Below, in pieces: positions 12,201-24,590 of a stretch of DNA of 64,000 nt. This DNA is from Spongilla lacustris. Lineage: Eukaryota > Porifera > Demospongiae > Spongillida > Spongillidae. The position numbers were made by a program, and so were the translations under genes. The notes under the pieces are model-generated. The model had not been told where the DNA came from and searched no databases. It worked only from the letters and a program-made list of their open reading frames with translations. Within the stretch, counting starts at the first letter, position 1; every line of letters starts with the position of its first letter. The stretch covers positions 11,385,245 through 11,449,244 of the forward strand of contig OX442415.1 of assembly GCA_949361645.1 (NCBI GenBank), written 5' to 3'.

Positions 12201-12840
12201 AGGGACGACAGTTTGAGTCAGATTTGGTGAAGGAGATATGCGAACTGTTGCAGATCAGAAAAACGCGTACCACGCCGTACCACCCACAGTGCAATGGAAT
12301 ATGGTGGAGCGGTTCAATCGGACTCTATTGGACATGCTTTCCACCGCAGTTGGCAACCATCAAGCTGATTGGCAGCAGCACATACGTAAACTTTGTCTGG
12401 CTTACAACTCTAGCGTCCATTCCTCCACAGGATTTACTCCGTTCTTCTTGATGTTCGGGCGCCAGGCGAAGCTACCGATCGACCTGATGTACGACACTAA
12501 TCAGATGGAGCCGAACATTACTTCCGAGTATGCACGCTGCTTGAAAGACGCCTTGCAAGAAGCATACGCACTGGTGAGGGAGCGCTGTCAGACCGAACAT
12601 AAAAGGCAGAAAGAGCTGTATGACCAAAAAGTGCACGGGAAGCCATTTAGCCCGAGCGAGTTGGTGTGGTTACACTCCACAGCTGTTCCTCGTGGTCGAT
12701 CCAGAAAGCTACACCATCCTTGGAAAGGACCCTTTAAGGTCATGGAATGACTGGGCGAGACCACGTACAAAATCAAAAACCTTCAAGGTCGGAGGAAAAC
12801 AACATTTGTTCATTTTGACAGGCTCAAGCCGTGTGTAATA
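9158..12840 (+). pseudogene. pol of the Ty3/gypsy element (PR-RT-RNase H-IN), frame broken
   Basis: Domains follow in order across at least four frames. The aspartic protease has a DTGA active site near 9378 (frame 9158-10030). Reverse transcriptase (9924-11285) has the YFDD catalytic motif near 10675. RNase H follows, with the DTDAS motif near 11118. After a break at about 11285, the RNase H end and the integrase continue at 11282-12450, with an HHCC zinc region near 11810-11940 and catalytic Asp residues in VDLMGP (about 12015) and HSDQG (about 12195). After another break near 12295 the frame 12238-12750 supplies the remaining Glu (VERFNR). The remainder to about 12840 is in a further frame. 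These breaks indicate an inactive copy. No chromodomain was recognised. Confidence 0.85.
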
Positions 12841-13049
12841 TCCAATGACAAGCCAGAGAACACAGGGTCCAGAGAACAAGAACCAGTTGGATCTGGTTGA
12901 CAGCGATGACGATGATCCAGTACAGCAAGAAGAGGCAGCAGTCCCAGAAATTGCGAACCCACCTGTACCACCCTTAAATGAACAACGCCGATATCCCGTG
13001 CGAGATAGACAACGCACACAGCGCTATGGAATATATATATGGAACACTA

Positions 13050-13067
13050 AAAAGAAGGGAGCAGTGT
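13050..13067 (+). other. Candidate polypurine tract
   Basis: AAAAAGAAGGGAGCAG lies just upstream of the 3' LTR start at 13079, where plus-strand priming occurs in LTR retroelements. It is separated from the LTR by about a dozen bases, farther than usual. Confidence 0.4.
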
Positions 13068-13078
13068 AATGCAGGATT

Positions 13079-13248
13079 TATTAGTCTGCGCTTGCGCAGT
13101 ACAATGTATTGATGGAACCTTTTGTAATAGATTGTCACACGCACACCCGTGATCACACATATAATTATATATATATATACACCTTATTTTTGTATGTTTG
13201 TCAGTCTGTACCTCGTGTATACCTGCTATCAATCTTGGCCACTTACAC
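13079..13248 (+). repeat. 3' LTR (170 bp)
   Basis: TATTAGTCTGCGC...CCACTTACAC. Followed by ATAC, the same four bases that precede the 5' LTR. Contains the AT run that in the 5' LTR received the foldback elements, so it shows the empty site. Confidence 0.87.
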
Positions 13249-13252
13249 ATAC

Positions 13253-14040
13253 ATAAAATTATATATCAAAATGTCAACCGAAGTGCACCGGGTGATGGGT
13301 ATTCTGAACTTGTACGCTGTTCCCATTTGAAGAGGCTGGGAAGTACAAACATAATGCTTCATTCATTGGTTGTACCACAAATGTTTCATTAATAATTTCT
13401 ATGCTGACAATTTATACAGTAGCACACACATCAAACTCCGTAAAACATATTTTTTAAGTGGTACATGCCACTTTTTTCTGTGACAATGAAGTTTTATTTT
13501 TAAGAACTGCATCTGTTGCTACACATATTACGGGCCAAGTGTGTGGTATGAAAATAATATAACAAATGGTAAATTAAGTACATTGGTACATGAAACAACA
13601 GTACAATATGGATGCAAGATAATTTCATTTGAATTTAGGAGAAATGTTGAAATTTTGGTCCTCCTCGTAGGACCAGTACCTGGGGATTTAAAGTTAATCA
13701 TGCGTTACATATGCAAATCTGCATATGTAATCTGTGATAGATGATATAATACTGACTACATGTAATTGGTCAAAATTTCACAAAGTCCTGCAGGCCTCCT
13801 TCGAAAATTCATGCTTTCCTAATGATCTCAATTGTGAGTTGGAAGAGATACAATATATTCTTACATACATGTGTACACCTGAATGGGCCACAAATATATA
13901 CATGTACATGCTGAATATGTATCTGGATTCTATTGTTATTGTTTACAAGTCATAATAAAAGAAATTGAACATAAATGTACATCATTTATGCTGAATATGT
14001 ATAATTATAATATAATACATATAATTGCATTTTTACCTCT
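13253..14040. other. AT-rich intergenic DNA
   Basis: No gene is supported. Short open frames (13541-13744, 13734-13955) have no recognisable features. Confidence 0.5.
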
Positions 14041-14588
14041 CAATATGTTCCAATAATTAGAAACGGGATAAATGGGCATACACAAATACACTGATATAGG
14101 GATACATGCACTATATACACTACACGCTAATTGTGGTGCCCAATACAGAGGCAGCATTGCCGTGCTGTAGTGCAATTGACACTCTCTGGAGAAGGAATGA
14201 GAGGGACTGATGATCGTGTGTGATGCTCTGCTGACGCCTGCTTATATCAGTGAGCAAACTGAGAGCATCAGGGCCAAGGGCACCTGAGGTCTCAATCGCA
14301 ATTGGTACAAAATGGTGGGATTTGGACAGCAGAGCATATTTCTCCTTCTTCCTGGCTTCAGCAGCTGTGGCTACAGCTCTAGCTTCCCTTGTGGCATCTG
14401 CTATGTATGAGGCTGCGAAGGTGTCCACACAAGTAAAGTCCCAAACAAGACACTGGTGTCAATTGCACTACAGCATGGCAATGCTGCCTCTGTATTGGGC
14501 ACCACAATTAGCGTGTAGTGCATGTATCCCTATATCAGTGTATTTGTGTATGTCCATTTATCCCGTTTCTAATTATTGGAACATATTG
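14041..14588. repeat. Snap-back inverted repeat around an RT fragment
   Basis: The left arm 14041-14182 (starts CAATATGTTCCAATAATT) is repeated inverted at 14456-14588 with very few differences. The loop and left arm contain the 3' end of a reverse-transcriptase-type reading frame on the minus strand. The right arm is thus an inverted copy of the end of the same retroelement, as made by template switching or a head-to-head insertion. Confidence 0.75.
14120..14428 (-). pseudogene. C-terminal fragment of a reverse-transcriptase family protein
   Basis: The minus-strand frame includes FVPIAIETSGALGPDA, a downstream RQQSITHD segment and a SIALQHGNAASVLGT ending. I recognise this as the C-terminal region, after the RT domain, of a retroelement protein family abundant in sponge and other invertebrate genomes. 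The N-terminal RT part is missing here. Related fragments occur near 23.9, 32-33.3 and 40-41.6 kb. Family assignment is from memory of the motif, not a search. Confidence 0.55.
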
Positions 14589-14870
14589 AAAAAAAAAATT
14601 ACCTCTCAATATTTATGTCTCGTACAAATTCACATTTAGACCCAATCATATTGAATAATTAACGTTCCAATACTCAACCAATCAGCCTGTTTCTCAACCA
14701 CACATCCAGTTGATTTATAACTGGGCAACCGGTTAATGAACTGTATGACTTTGAACATTTCTGGAAGTTAAAAGTGACATGCTTCAGAAGTAACATTGCT
14801 GTAATCAAGCAGAGCTTTGTGGACAATGTTTTACAACATTCATCTGCACACATCTGAAGCACATGTGCAT

Positions 14871-14872
<2 letters not shown>

Positions 14873-14955
<83 letters not shown>
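14873..14955. repeat. (GT)n microsatellite
   Basis: About 40 uninterrupted GT units followed by a degenerate tail to about 15010. The His/Val-Cys open frames here are repeat artefacts. Confidence 0.97.
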
Positions 14956-14956
<1 letters not shown>

Positions 14957-15009
14957 ATGTACATGTATGTGCGTGTGTGTGTGTGCATGTTTGTATGTTT
15001 GTACATGTG

Positions 15010-15826
15010 TGGCTGCTACAGAAACTTATAAAATAGATTGAGCTAGCAATGGTCAACCAGCCGTTCTGTTAATCAACGGCCCATAGATCATCAGGACACA
15101 CACAATTATGAGAGACTTACATATGCACAAATGGAGGTATATGTGGTGTATGACATATATTATAAGGACGAGGATCAGAGTTTCATTTATTGTGCATGAT
15201 GTCAAAGTACATGTACATTATCGTCCATGCATCAGTAAAATACATAGATTGTTGTGTACTCTAATTTACATACTTCACTTGTGCAATGGACAGGGCTGTT
15301 ACAAGGATGCATGTACCTACATGTACTAAGAAAGGCACTTATAGTGTCCATGTATATAGATACCATTCCTTATACTTATAGATACCATTCCTTATAGATA
15401 CATGTACCATTCGTTACTTAGGAAAATGGGGATGGGACTATGACAACAATGTAATGGGCATGTGATGTATATGTGTACAATGTACATATTCATATACACA
15501 CTGTAATTGTATGTATTGTTACTACTGCCATATGCAAACAAATGTGTACACATGTACTCATGCAAACTTACAATTCTGTGCTCCATTTTTTTCCCCCACT
15601 TTTTTTGAATCTGCACGTTGTTCTGTAAGAGATAGGAATCATTACAAAGAATGGCCATCATACCAATAGGCAAATAATAATTTTATATACATTCATTTTA
15701 GTAGTGCCATGTACATATATATTGTGTGATATACAAATGCATTACATGGATTAGCTAAACACCCATTTACCAATGTACCATAGACTTTAGCGAGCATATT
15801 TGGATATAGGCTAACCCCCCCCCCCC

Positions 15827-15858
<32 letters not shown>

Positions 15859-16349
15859 GACTGTAAATGCCTGACACAAGTGGCTGGCCCCACCAGGCAC
15901 CATCTATATGTCCCTGACACAATTAAATTAGATGAAAAAGTTTTTAAATAAATGATTAGTGATGTAGGATTTGTAGGCAGTAATAGAGTACAAAGTAAGT
16001 AAAAATGACCTAAATAATGTATCAAATCTACCTGTCTGAATGTAGGTGTGTAATATTTGTAAATTAATGAATGTATAATTTCTTTGATCCCTTGTTTCCT
16101 TACCTTTTACTCAATTGCTGCCTAAAAATCCTACATCACCAATTTTATTTTAATTTTATTTTATGCAAATTGCACTTCCTATTTATATTAGACATAGAGG
16201 GGACTCAATGCAGGAATGTTCTGCAGCCCCTTTAATTGCAATCTTGTAATGATTTACTTCAAAGTTTGTGCAACAGAGAGATGAAGGCAAGGCGCATACA
16301 GACAGGGGTAAAGGGGTAAAACCACAAAGCATGGCAAAAGGGACCATTA
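15010..16349. other. Intergenic DNA with poly-C/(CT)n tract
   Basis: No gene is supported. A pure C run followed by (CT)n lies at about 15817-15859. Several TACATGTA words occur. Confidence 0.5.
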
Positions 16350-19300
16350 CTATGTATCAGAAATAGTGTATGTATGTGTCAAAAACCCACTGTGTCTGAG
16401 TCTTCGATAACAGAACACTATGACCACAGAGACAATTACAATGGCAACAGTGAAAGCATATGCTGCACCAATGATAGCTGCAGAAAAAAGAGACAGTGAC
16501 CAAGAGACACCATTATAAAGATCTGCAAAAAGGTATCGTTCAAATAAGCTGCAGTGTAGCAAACAGTTGGTACATATACCCAGAATAGTTAAATATTTAG
16601 GTGGTAATACGCAGATATAATGGCATCCAATTGTGTAGATGCAAAATGTCAATCTCACTCATGCATGCATTGGTGCATTATCTCTAACATGTATTGGCCT
16701 ATTCATTGTTTTAAATCCACACTGACCCAAAATTCATACCTGCTGATGAGATTTGAACAGAAGTGCTTGATATAGCAATTGGTGTAGCTAGAGTGTTAAA
16801 TTAGAAGGTATCACACTATAAAAATGCTCAATGTACATATTTAGATGTATAGTATAAATGATATGTTACTGTCACTATTTATTGTATAAGGGAGGGTGGA
16901 CATTTTGCCATCGCACTCATGAATTGGTGCATTATTTCTAACATTTATTTATGTATTGGCCTATTCATTGTTTTAAATCCACACTGACTCAAAATTCATA
17001 CCTGCCAATGAGATTTCAACATAAGAAGCGGCTGATGTAGCAATTGGTGTAGCTAGAGTGTGAAATTAGAAGGTACCACACTATAAAAATTCTTGTACAT
17101 ATGTAGATGTATAGTATAAGTTATAAGTTACTGTCACTATTAATAATTACATTATTGAATAAGGGAGGGTGCATGTTTTGCCATCATCCATCAGCGGACA
17201 CTATTATGAGAGGAGAGAACTATCAGGGAAGAGAGCTATCAGGTTGTGTGTGATACAAGGGCCAAGCCAAGGTGAAGGACGCTTTCCTTAAGTATTGATC
17301 ACAACAGCCTCTATTCTAAAGATACGTACCATAAAGCTGTCAAATAGTATAAAATCCGAACTTCACCACTGCCTAAAATATTGTCTTACAGTACAATATA
17401 CAGGTACATGTACATGTATGTTGTAACCCTAACAGACAACTTTAGTAAATGGTCTTATTAAGCCTTGGGTGGCACTTTAGAACAAGGCTGCAGATGTGGT
17501 TAGTTTATTTTCTCCACTACAAGCCAATGAGTCTTATATGTGCTCTAAAATGCAGGTTTGGAACAGCTATCTTCGTGCACATATTGCTTCTAAACATCGG
17601 AAGACATCAGCATATCATAATGGTCTAGTTGAAACTGAATTCCACCATTAAGTCTTGTCTGATCAAGCTTTGCAATGAACACCAAAATAATTGGGATGAC
17701 CACTCGGATGGCACACGAGGGTAAAAATCCCTCTGCAAAATTAACCACTGCACTAAACAGGGTATACATTCCATAAATGTTAATCATAGTTTACAACTGT
17801 GGTAAGCAATGTGTTGTGTTAATTGCCTGCAAATGCAAATAATCAAATCCAAGCTAACACAGAACATGACTATTATTGTGGCCTCTACTGTACCTGATGA
17901 GTGCTGCTGAGAAGTGCTTGAAGTTGAAGCGGTTGGTGTACATGTACCTTCGTTAGGAAACCAGAAAAGCAATAAAAACTATCACAACAAGTTATACACC
18001 TCTTCATATGTACATGTTCATCAGATGTTGCAGGCATAAATAACTGTTGCATATTTGTTTTTGTACTGCAAGTAACTTCCTTTGCTTTATATAGTGACTC
18101 TATATTATAGGTATCAGAGCCTATAATAATAAGTACAATCACCATACTGCAGCTACAAGTTAAAATAAAATTTTACAGTAGAAAATGTACATGTACATTG
18201 TCATGTATCAGTACATGAATTTCCATCAAATCATCAGTATGTGACAGACATGTAATTACTTCCAGACAATGCCAATTGTCCTCTTGTTACCACTAACCCA
18301 TCAAACCTTCATGGGATAGAGAATCTATACCACTGAATACCACATATTATATGACCCCCTCCCCCCTAACTTGTATGTGAGAGCCTAAACATTTTTCAAA
18401 CGAGTGTATCTCCAAAACCAATCACGCCACCTTTTTCAAACGCACATAGGAGTACCACATCTTCTTTGGGATTGCACTGACATGCCTCACTACAGACAAT
18501 GCAGTCCAATAGTTTACATGTGTATGTGGTTCAGGCTGGCCCGGCTAGGATGGCCATATATTTCCAATCATGCATCTCTAAATGCAGAGAATCAGTGTAT
18601 ACATGTACTTAGTAAACAATTTGATTCCTTCAACACAAAAAACTTGATCGAGGTGCTATTGCTAAATTAACCTGTTACTTTTAGAAGGTGAACATCAACA
18701 AATTTGACCATCCTAATAGCTCCACCATATACTTGTACCTATACATCCATACATGAAGTGCCATTATTTTATTTTTTTGTTCTCTTATGGCTGATAAAGA
18801 TGACAAGCATATGGTGGAGTGATTAGAATGGTCAAATTTGCTGATGTTCCAAAGTAAAATGTTTAAGTTATGACGAGAGTAATTTGTGTTGAGCATCTGT
18901 CAGTATATACCAATTCTCCCAGATGGAAATTGTATAAGGCTGTCCCAAACCACGTGAGCTGTTGGACTTAGCCTGTAGAGTAGCATGTCAGTGCAATCTT
19001 ATACATGTAGCTATTATACTAGCATTTTCACATTAGCACATAATTGGTAACCTTGAGTTTTAAAAGCATACAATTGACAAGATGCAAAGAATTAACATGG
19101 ATGGGAAACATTCTGGATGCAGGGCATAGAAGTAGAATAATGGTGCTAACAAGGATGGATGGTCTATGGACCCTTTCAGTTTGAATCTTCCTCTTTATGT
19201 GGCTGCAGTGATAAGGTTTTTTCCCCATCATGACTACTACCATGTCCTTTTTAGCACATTTAAGTGTTGTTTGCTAACCCTACATGTACATGTACAGCTA

Positions 19301-21352
19301 AGGACTACTACATGCCAAATGCGATTTGAACCTACAGTTGTATATGCTTTTCATCACATGCACAGCATCCATGGTCCATCTCACCATGTCAAATAGGTGC
19401 TTAGAGCTACCAAAGTATTTTTGGGACGTCACCATGTATGTAGCTTTGTACATCAGTATGTCTTGCCCTTCATTCCACACATGAAATAAAAATAATAAAG
19501 TTCAACTGATCTCTATCTAGAAATGAATATTTACAAAACCGCAAACCAATGTGTTACGTTTATAGAAATATTGGTTTGAAATCTTGATTTGGTCTTCAAG
19601 CCATCCACACTTTAAACCAATGGATTAGGTTACCCATGATCCAAGAAGATGATAATGTTCTCTGATCTTATTGCGCTATTATGGCAGTTCAATACCGAAC
19701 TCCAGTCACAAGGTAGCCTGTTCTCCTCAACTGGGTTCGACAAAAGAATAAACATGAATATGGACTGTTGATCTGTATGCCACCATGCAGTTCATATGGC
19801 AGCAAAAATCAACAGATACTAGTGAAAAAATGTGTGCTGCTTTGTCTGAGGAGAGGTCTAAAAATCAAAAATGTTCTATATCCCCATTCTTACATCCATT
19901 CATGGCTGAGAAGTACAATGAACCTAAACAGACTGAACAGCATTGTGCATCATTCTATGCATGTACATATCCATGAGGCCTCTAAGTATACTTTAGGTGA
20001 TTGGAAACAAATTTATTCACGCAGGCAGTACATTTACAGGCAGCTTGTGTGTTATTTGTCTTCACTATAATTAGTACATAATTACGTATTGCAGAAGACT
20101 AATATACTATTTCCCCACCTTTCCATATTTCAGCACCCCCAAAGATGGTGAACCAGAAGGAATCATTGCACCATTCTAATTCACCAGAAAGCAAACTTAT
20201 CACTTTTTGTGGCTAGGGGTGGGATAAATTTAATAGCATCATACTTTAATTGTCTTACAGGAGTGACATGGGGGGGGAGGGGGGGGGGGCCAGCTCCATG
20301 GTTCTGTTTCTTCACAAAGCACAAACAATGTGATTATTTTGATTGTGTTTTAAGGTTGCTGGAAGTGTGATGTAGTACATGCTTGTTCATTGTGAATACA
20401 GTTGCAATGTTATGAATATTAATGGCCCTTCCCCCCCTGAAATTGTCCCGCAAGACACATAATCCACTAAAAGTTTGTCCCTATTAAGCAGACACCTTTC
20501 ATATACAAACACAATAAAAATAAAAATTGCATACGAGCTAGAGCATGCACATGTACATGCATATGAACATGAGTGAAGTACATGTAACTGCAAGTACTTT
20601 TTTTAGCAATGGTTACCTCCTACTATGGTTATTGTTGTTCCATTCTCAGAACAGTTGACAACTGAGGTGTATGTGGCAGTAACAGTTGCCTCATAGTGGT
20701 CACAAGGGTCTGGAGTGGTGATGATCACAGGTGGCTCCATCACTGTCCGACTGAACACTGATGCTCCACTACTGTTGGTGACCAGTACTATGTAGGAGAG
20801 GGCTGGGAACTGGACACTGTAGGCCCAGGCCAGTTTGAAGGAGGTAGCATTGAGTGTAATATTGAAGTTAGTGGGAGCAGAGGGAGGAGCTGGTAGACAG
20901 TACAATATAATATAAGGGACAGGGATTGTGACTGAAACATACCACAAACCTTGCACAAACAAATTGGCAGGAAAAGAAAGGAAAGGTGCATTGTCCTGGA
21001 CATAATAGCACTGAACAATTGCACCTTGGGGAACACTTATAGTAGGTACTGTCAACGTGGATTGAGTACCAGATTGTACTACTAGTGCACCCCTCACAAA
21101 TGAGGGATCAATATTGTTAATTACCCATTGAAGCCCTATTTGCTGGTTGGTAGAACATGTAAACAGAGCACTTGTACCAAGACATGAGGTCACATTGCTG
21201 GGATTAGTAGTGAAGGAGGTAGCTGATCCTGAGTATGGAGGGTGAAATCATGTACATGTATCGCATTCCATTTGAAGATACTTACCATGCTTCACACAGA
21301 GCAGGTAAGTGTACAGGAATGAAATGTACTGCAGAGAGCTGGGTGGGCACAT
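16350..21352 (-). CDS. Ig + fibronectin-III single-pass membrane receptor, 7 exons
   Basis: Spliced by eye, minus strand: 21352-21286, 21228-20950, 20889-20617, 17947-17894, 17052-17002, 16787-16740, 16477-16350; 900 nt, 299 residues, stop at 16350-16352. Every junction is phase 1 with GT/AG ends, which supports the model. Exon 1 encodes a signal peptide (MCPPSSLQYISFLYTYLLC). Exon 2 is an Ig-like domain (residues about 23-115; Cys in FTCSTNQ, Trp in GLQW, Cys in VQCYYV). Exon 3 is an FN3 domain (about 116-206; PPSAPTNFN start). Three small Ser/Thr-rich exons form a stalk (about 207-257), and the last exon gives one membrane helix (GAAYAFTVAIVIVSVVIVF) and a tail of about 20 residues. Several N-glycosylation sequons occur. 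Intron 2 is only 60 bp and in frame. Ligand and role are unknown; a cell-surface recognition or adhesion role is inference. Extra stalk exons could exist in the 2.7-kb intron. Confidence 0.72.
16655..17160. repeat. Tandem duplication carrying a stalk exon
   Basis: Two copies of about 250 bp (16655-16900 and 16905-17160) share GCATTATYTCTAAC, TATTGGCCTATTCATTG and TTTTAAATCCACACTGA blocks and each contains one stalk exon of the receptor gene (16740-16787 and 17002-17052) with its splice sites. The exons encode 16 and 17 residues that both begin ATPIA. Confidence 0.8.
18686..18853. repeat. Hairpin-forming inverted repeat
   Basis: Arms of about 45 bp (18686-18732 and 18810-18853; core CAAATTTGACCAT) around an 80-bp loop, inside the long intron of the receptor gene. 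It is probably a small MITE remnant. Confidence 0.6.
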
Positions 21353-22500
21353 ACAATTCAATCCCAAGAGCATCCCGTATACACCCTTAATACATGTACA
21401 AGGTATAATCATGATATTTGGTTGTGTGGTTACACGGAAAACATGAAGTCGAAGTTCGCAGGCATGAAAAAAAAAAATGATACACTCCCTAGTCTATTAG
21501 GTCTACTCCTCCACTCGTCGCTCAAAGATTCCACCCTCCTGGCCGATACTACCGACCATATGAACTGGTGATAATATAAGATTGGCTGGCATTGTACAAA
21601 GAAAACACAAGTGTAGATTTACAATACCTTGCCTTCCCAGCCATCCCAGGAGGTACCATTTCGGGCCTAGCCAGACAAACTGGGGGCAGATTGGGGGGAG
21701 TATTATACCCCGCAAAACCTATCACGGGACTACATGTGCTACATTTCCGCTTTCACGTAAACCACAAGAAAATACCACGATTCGATACTGTTGCCATTTG
21801 ATATACCAGTTGATTATTCATCATCTCATCTTAAAAACATATGCTGCTGGTTTCTGATATTACCAATAGATGAAACCATGCAGTGATGCCTCTTTGTATT
21901 ACGCTATTACGGATTTATTAAAACTGCTGGACTGTGAGCTTGAGACAGTGTAACAATTTGGTTCCAATAAACCACTCTTCTCCTGCACCTCTTGTGGGCG
22001 TGGTCACATCTGTATCTATTGCCATCGTTATGTATGCCTACTGGAAAGGAATATGTGATGTCATCAATTGAATATTACAAGGGCTTCACCATGCAGCTAA
22101 TTTTAGTTAGTCTGTACAGTATGATCAGTGTGATTTTTTTGTTTTGTTTTGCCAGTGTGATATATCATTATAGTATCATTCAACTCCTAAACACATGCAT
22201 GACAAAATTAATGCGAGCGACATAATTATATCCTGTTCCAGTTGTCCACGTGCTATGCAGAATAGGAAGTACTTATAACGTACCAAGATCCGTTCCGAAA
22301 CACCTGAGATTTTTAAATTATAGTCAGCACTAAAACCTGTATAGGAAATATTAAAAAATCAAGCCGTTTTGAAACTGTTTTGTGGCTAACTTCAACTTTT
22401 GCCCCCTTCCCGCATCGGTCGTACAGTAGCCACTTAGCCGAATATAATCACGACTTAATAATAAAATGTGCATGCATGTTGCTAATATTGTCATTTCATT
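21353..22500. other. Intergenic DNA upstream of the receptor gene
   Basis: Contains the presumed promoter of the minus-strand receptor gene (just above 21352), but no TATA or other element is clear. Open frames at 21503-21857 have no recognisable features. Confidence 0.4.
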
Positions 22501-22763
22501 CAAATGTCATATGCAGAAATCAGCGGTCACCAGGAAAGTGATGTTGATAGCATGTGTTCCATCGCTAGTACATAGGGGTAGTGTGATTTGAATTTGTGTT
22601 GAATTAATAAGTACTGAAAGTCAGACTTAAAGTTATTGACATGTGTAAGATGTTCCAGTACACAGGTCGAGTGCTAGTGTCACACTAGAGGTTCTCGTTC
22701 TCTATATTAATAATTAACTCACAATTACATCATACACACTATTACATTATTACAATCTCCAAC

Positions 22764-23760
22764 ATACTCCCCCTGTTGAATAGCTCTTGATGGTAGCCAA
22801 CATCACAAGTACAAGGCATGCAAACTAGTTGCTCAACTCCTTAATAAAATCCTTGATCTTCAACTGTGCTATCTGTGGAGCTACTCGCTTAGGTCAGAGA
22901 GATGTCATGGTATCAATATGTACAGGTTGTTCAACAAGTGCAGGTGGGTTCTGGGTTTCCTTTTCCTGTGGGCTTGTGACACACTGAACCTCCAGACATA
23001 CTGTTTCTACCGGACTTTACTCGACTCTATGCTGTCCATCAGATCCAGTTATCAGTTTTTCAACACAGCCTATAACTTCCAAAATTCTCTCGGGAGTCCT
23101 TGGTCATCTCCAACTGCCACAACCTTACCATCACCCACAACATTTTTTATTGATGTACGATGTTGCTCTCTTAACTCTAATAAATACTCTCTTTTCCACC
23201 TCCTTTGCCAATAGTGATTTAAAACAGTGCTTAAATATCTGGCTCTCAGTGATAATTCAACTAAGTCTGGGTCAACATCTAGTGGTGGATCAGGTAAGCA
23301 AAGTAGCCTGCGACCTGTCAGCAGATGTGAGGGAGTGAGAGGCTCATCAAGATCTTCACTGCATGGATACAAAGGATAGCGGTTGAGAATTCAATATCAT
23401 TTCAATCTCAGTTACAACTGTGACTAATTCATCGTTCATAAGTCTGGTTCGTCCAATGATTTTCTTTAGGCAGCGTTTAATTGAACCTACCATTCTCTCA
23501 CCCCACCATGCCAGGTGCTCGTTCCAGATTGAAAACCCAATCAATACGAACATTTGATAGGTATTGCTCTGTTTCAATGTGGATGACTCAACACAGTTGA
23601 AATGATTTTGTTTGCTAGCTTGCCATTATCCGATATGATCTTATGAGGAATACCTCTCCTAGCAGCTATAAGCCAGTCGAAACATCTTACCCAAGAGAAG
23701 ATAGTGGAAGTGCATTTAACCATGCACCTGTTTCTTTGGCAGAAACAGCCAAAAGTCACG
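22764..23760 (-). pseudogene. BEL/Pao retrotransposon 3' part (integrase and C-terminal region)
   Basis: On the minus strand, in order: an integrase core piece (RRGIPHKIISDNGK, about 23640), the following WWGERMVGSIKRCLKK block (about 23480), and the LDEPLTPSHLLTGRRLL block (about 23335) with RRWKREYLLELREQHR after it, ending around 22900. These are the typical blocks of the BEL/Pao integrase end. Frames change between blocks and one TAG interrupts the tail, so it is decayed. After a purine-rich AACAGGGGGAGTA the sequence TGTTGGAGATTG (minus strand, from 22764) is a good candidate for the 3' LTR start; the LTR end was not determined. Confidence 0.7.
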
Positions 23761-23839
23761 CACGACGTTTGGTGTCAGATGCATTTTCAAGGAGATGATC
23801 ATAGTGGCTTGTCCCAGTGGTGTGTCCCATGCCTTCTGC

Positions 23840-24080
23840 TTTGTGTCTGATGGTTTAGGTTTCCATTCCATGCTAACTTAGCTTCCTCAACTGCAGGATA
23901 GCCATTCTTTCTGGTAACATCATAGATGATACTGCGGGTGCCAGCAGTAGAAGCCAAAAAGGCAGACGGTGCAAGCTGGACAGCTCTCCGTATCTCAATA
24001 CCACCAGCACTGACAGGAAGGGTGGCTTGTATCCAGGCAGAGGTACATGTATCATGAAAGTGTAGTGTTTTATAATCATA
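23840..24080 (-). pseudogene. Reverse-transcriptase family fragment (middle region)
   Basis: A minus-strand frame with LPVSAGGIEIRRAVQLAPSA and the following FLASTAGTRS segment, a block that precedes the C-terminal region in the same RT family as 14120-14428. It abuts the BEL/Pao remnant, so one was probably inserted beside or into the other. Confidence 0.5.
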
Positions 24081-24204
24081 ATAATCATAATAATAATACC
24101 ACACCACTAAACTCGGAGATTTTGATAATTGGAAATTACAGCAGAAATGCTGACCTACACTATTTAGCAAATACACAAGGATACACTATATAAACTTCAT
24201 TCTA

Positions 24205-24590
24205 CTTGTGGTGCCTGTATGCCTAAAGCCCTTCTCGTAAATCTCCACACAAGCCTAAAGCCCTTCTCCACACAGGCCTAAAGCCCTTCTCCACACAGGC
24301 CTAAAGCCCTTCTCTGCACAGGCCTAAAGCCCTTCTCCGAAAGCCCTTCTCCACACAGGCCTAAAGCCCTTCTTCGCACAGGCCTAAAGCCCTTTTCCGA
24401 AAGCCCTTCTCCACACAGGCCTAAAGCCCTTCTCCGCACAGGCCTAAAGCCCTTCTCCGAAAGCCCTTCTCCGAAAGCCCTTCTCCACACAAGCCTAAAG
24501 CCCTTCTCCACACAGGCCTAAAGCCCTTCTCCACACAAGCCTAAAGCCCTTCTCCACACAGGCCTAAAGCCCTTCTCCACACAGGTTTCC
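24205..24590. repeat. Minisatellite, CCTAAAGCCCTTCTCCACACAGG units
   Basis: About 16 units of roughly 23 bp, some shortened to AAAGCCCTTCTCCG. No gene context. Confidence 0.9.

Larger units (their letters stand above)
291..13248 (+). mobile_element. Ty3/gypsy LTR retrotransposon, 5' LTR interrupted
   Basis: A complete but decayed LTR retrotransposon. The 3' LTR (13079-13248) matches a 5' LTR that is cut in two: 291-368 on the left and about 8257-8354 on the right, the gap being filled by two foldback elements. A 4-bp ATAC lies directly outside both ends (287-290 and 13249-13252), so the element went in as a unit. Internal order is LTR, primer-binding site, gag, protease, RT, RNase H, integrase, polypurine tract, LTR, which is the Ty3/gypsy order. 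LTR termini read TATTAG...TTACAC rather than TG...CA. Coding frames are broken several times, so it is probably not autonomous. Without the foldback insertions it would be about 5 kb. Confidence 0.88.
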
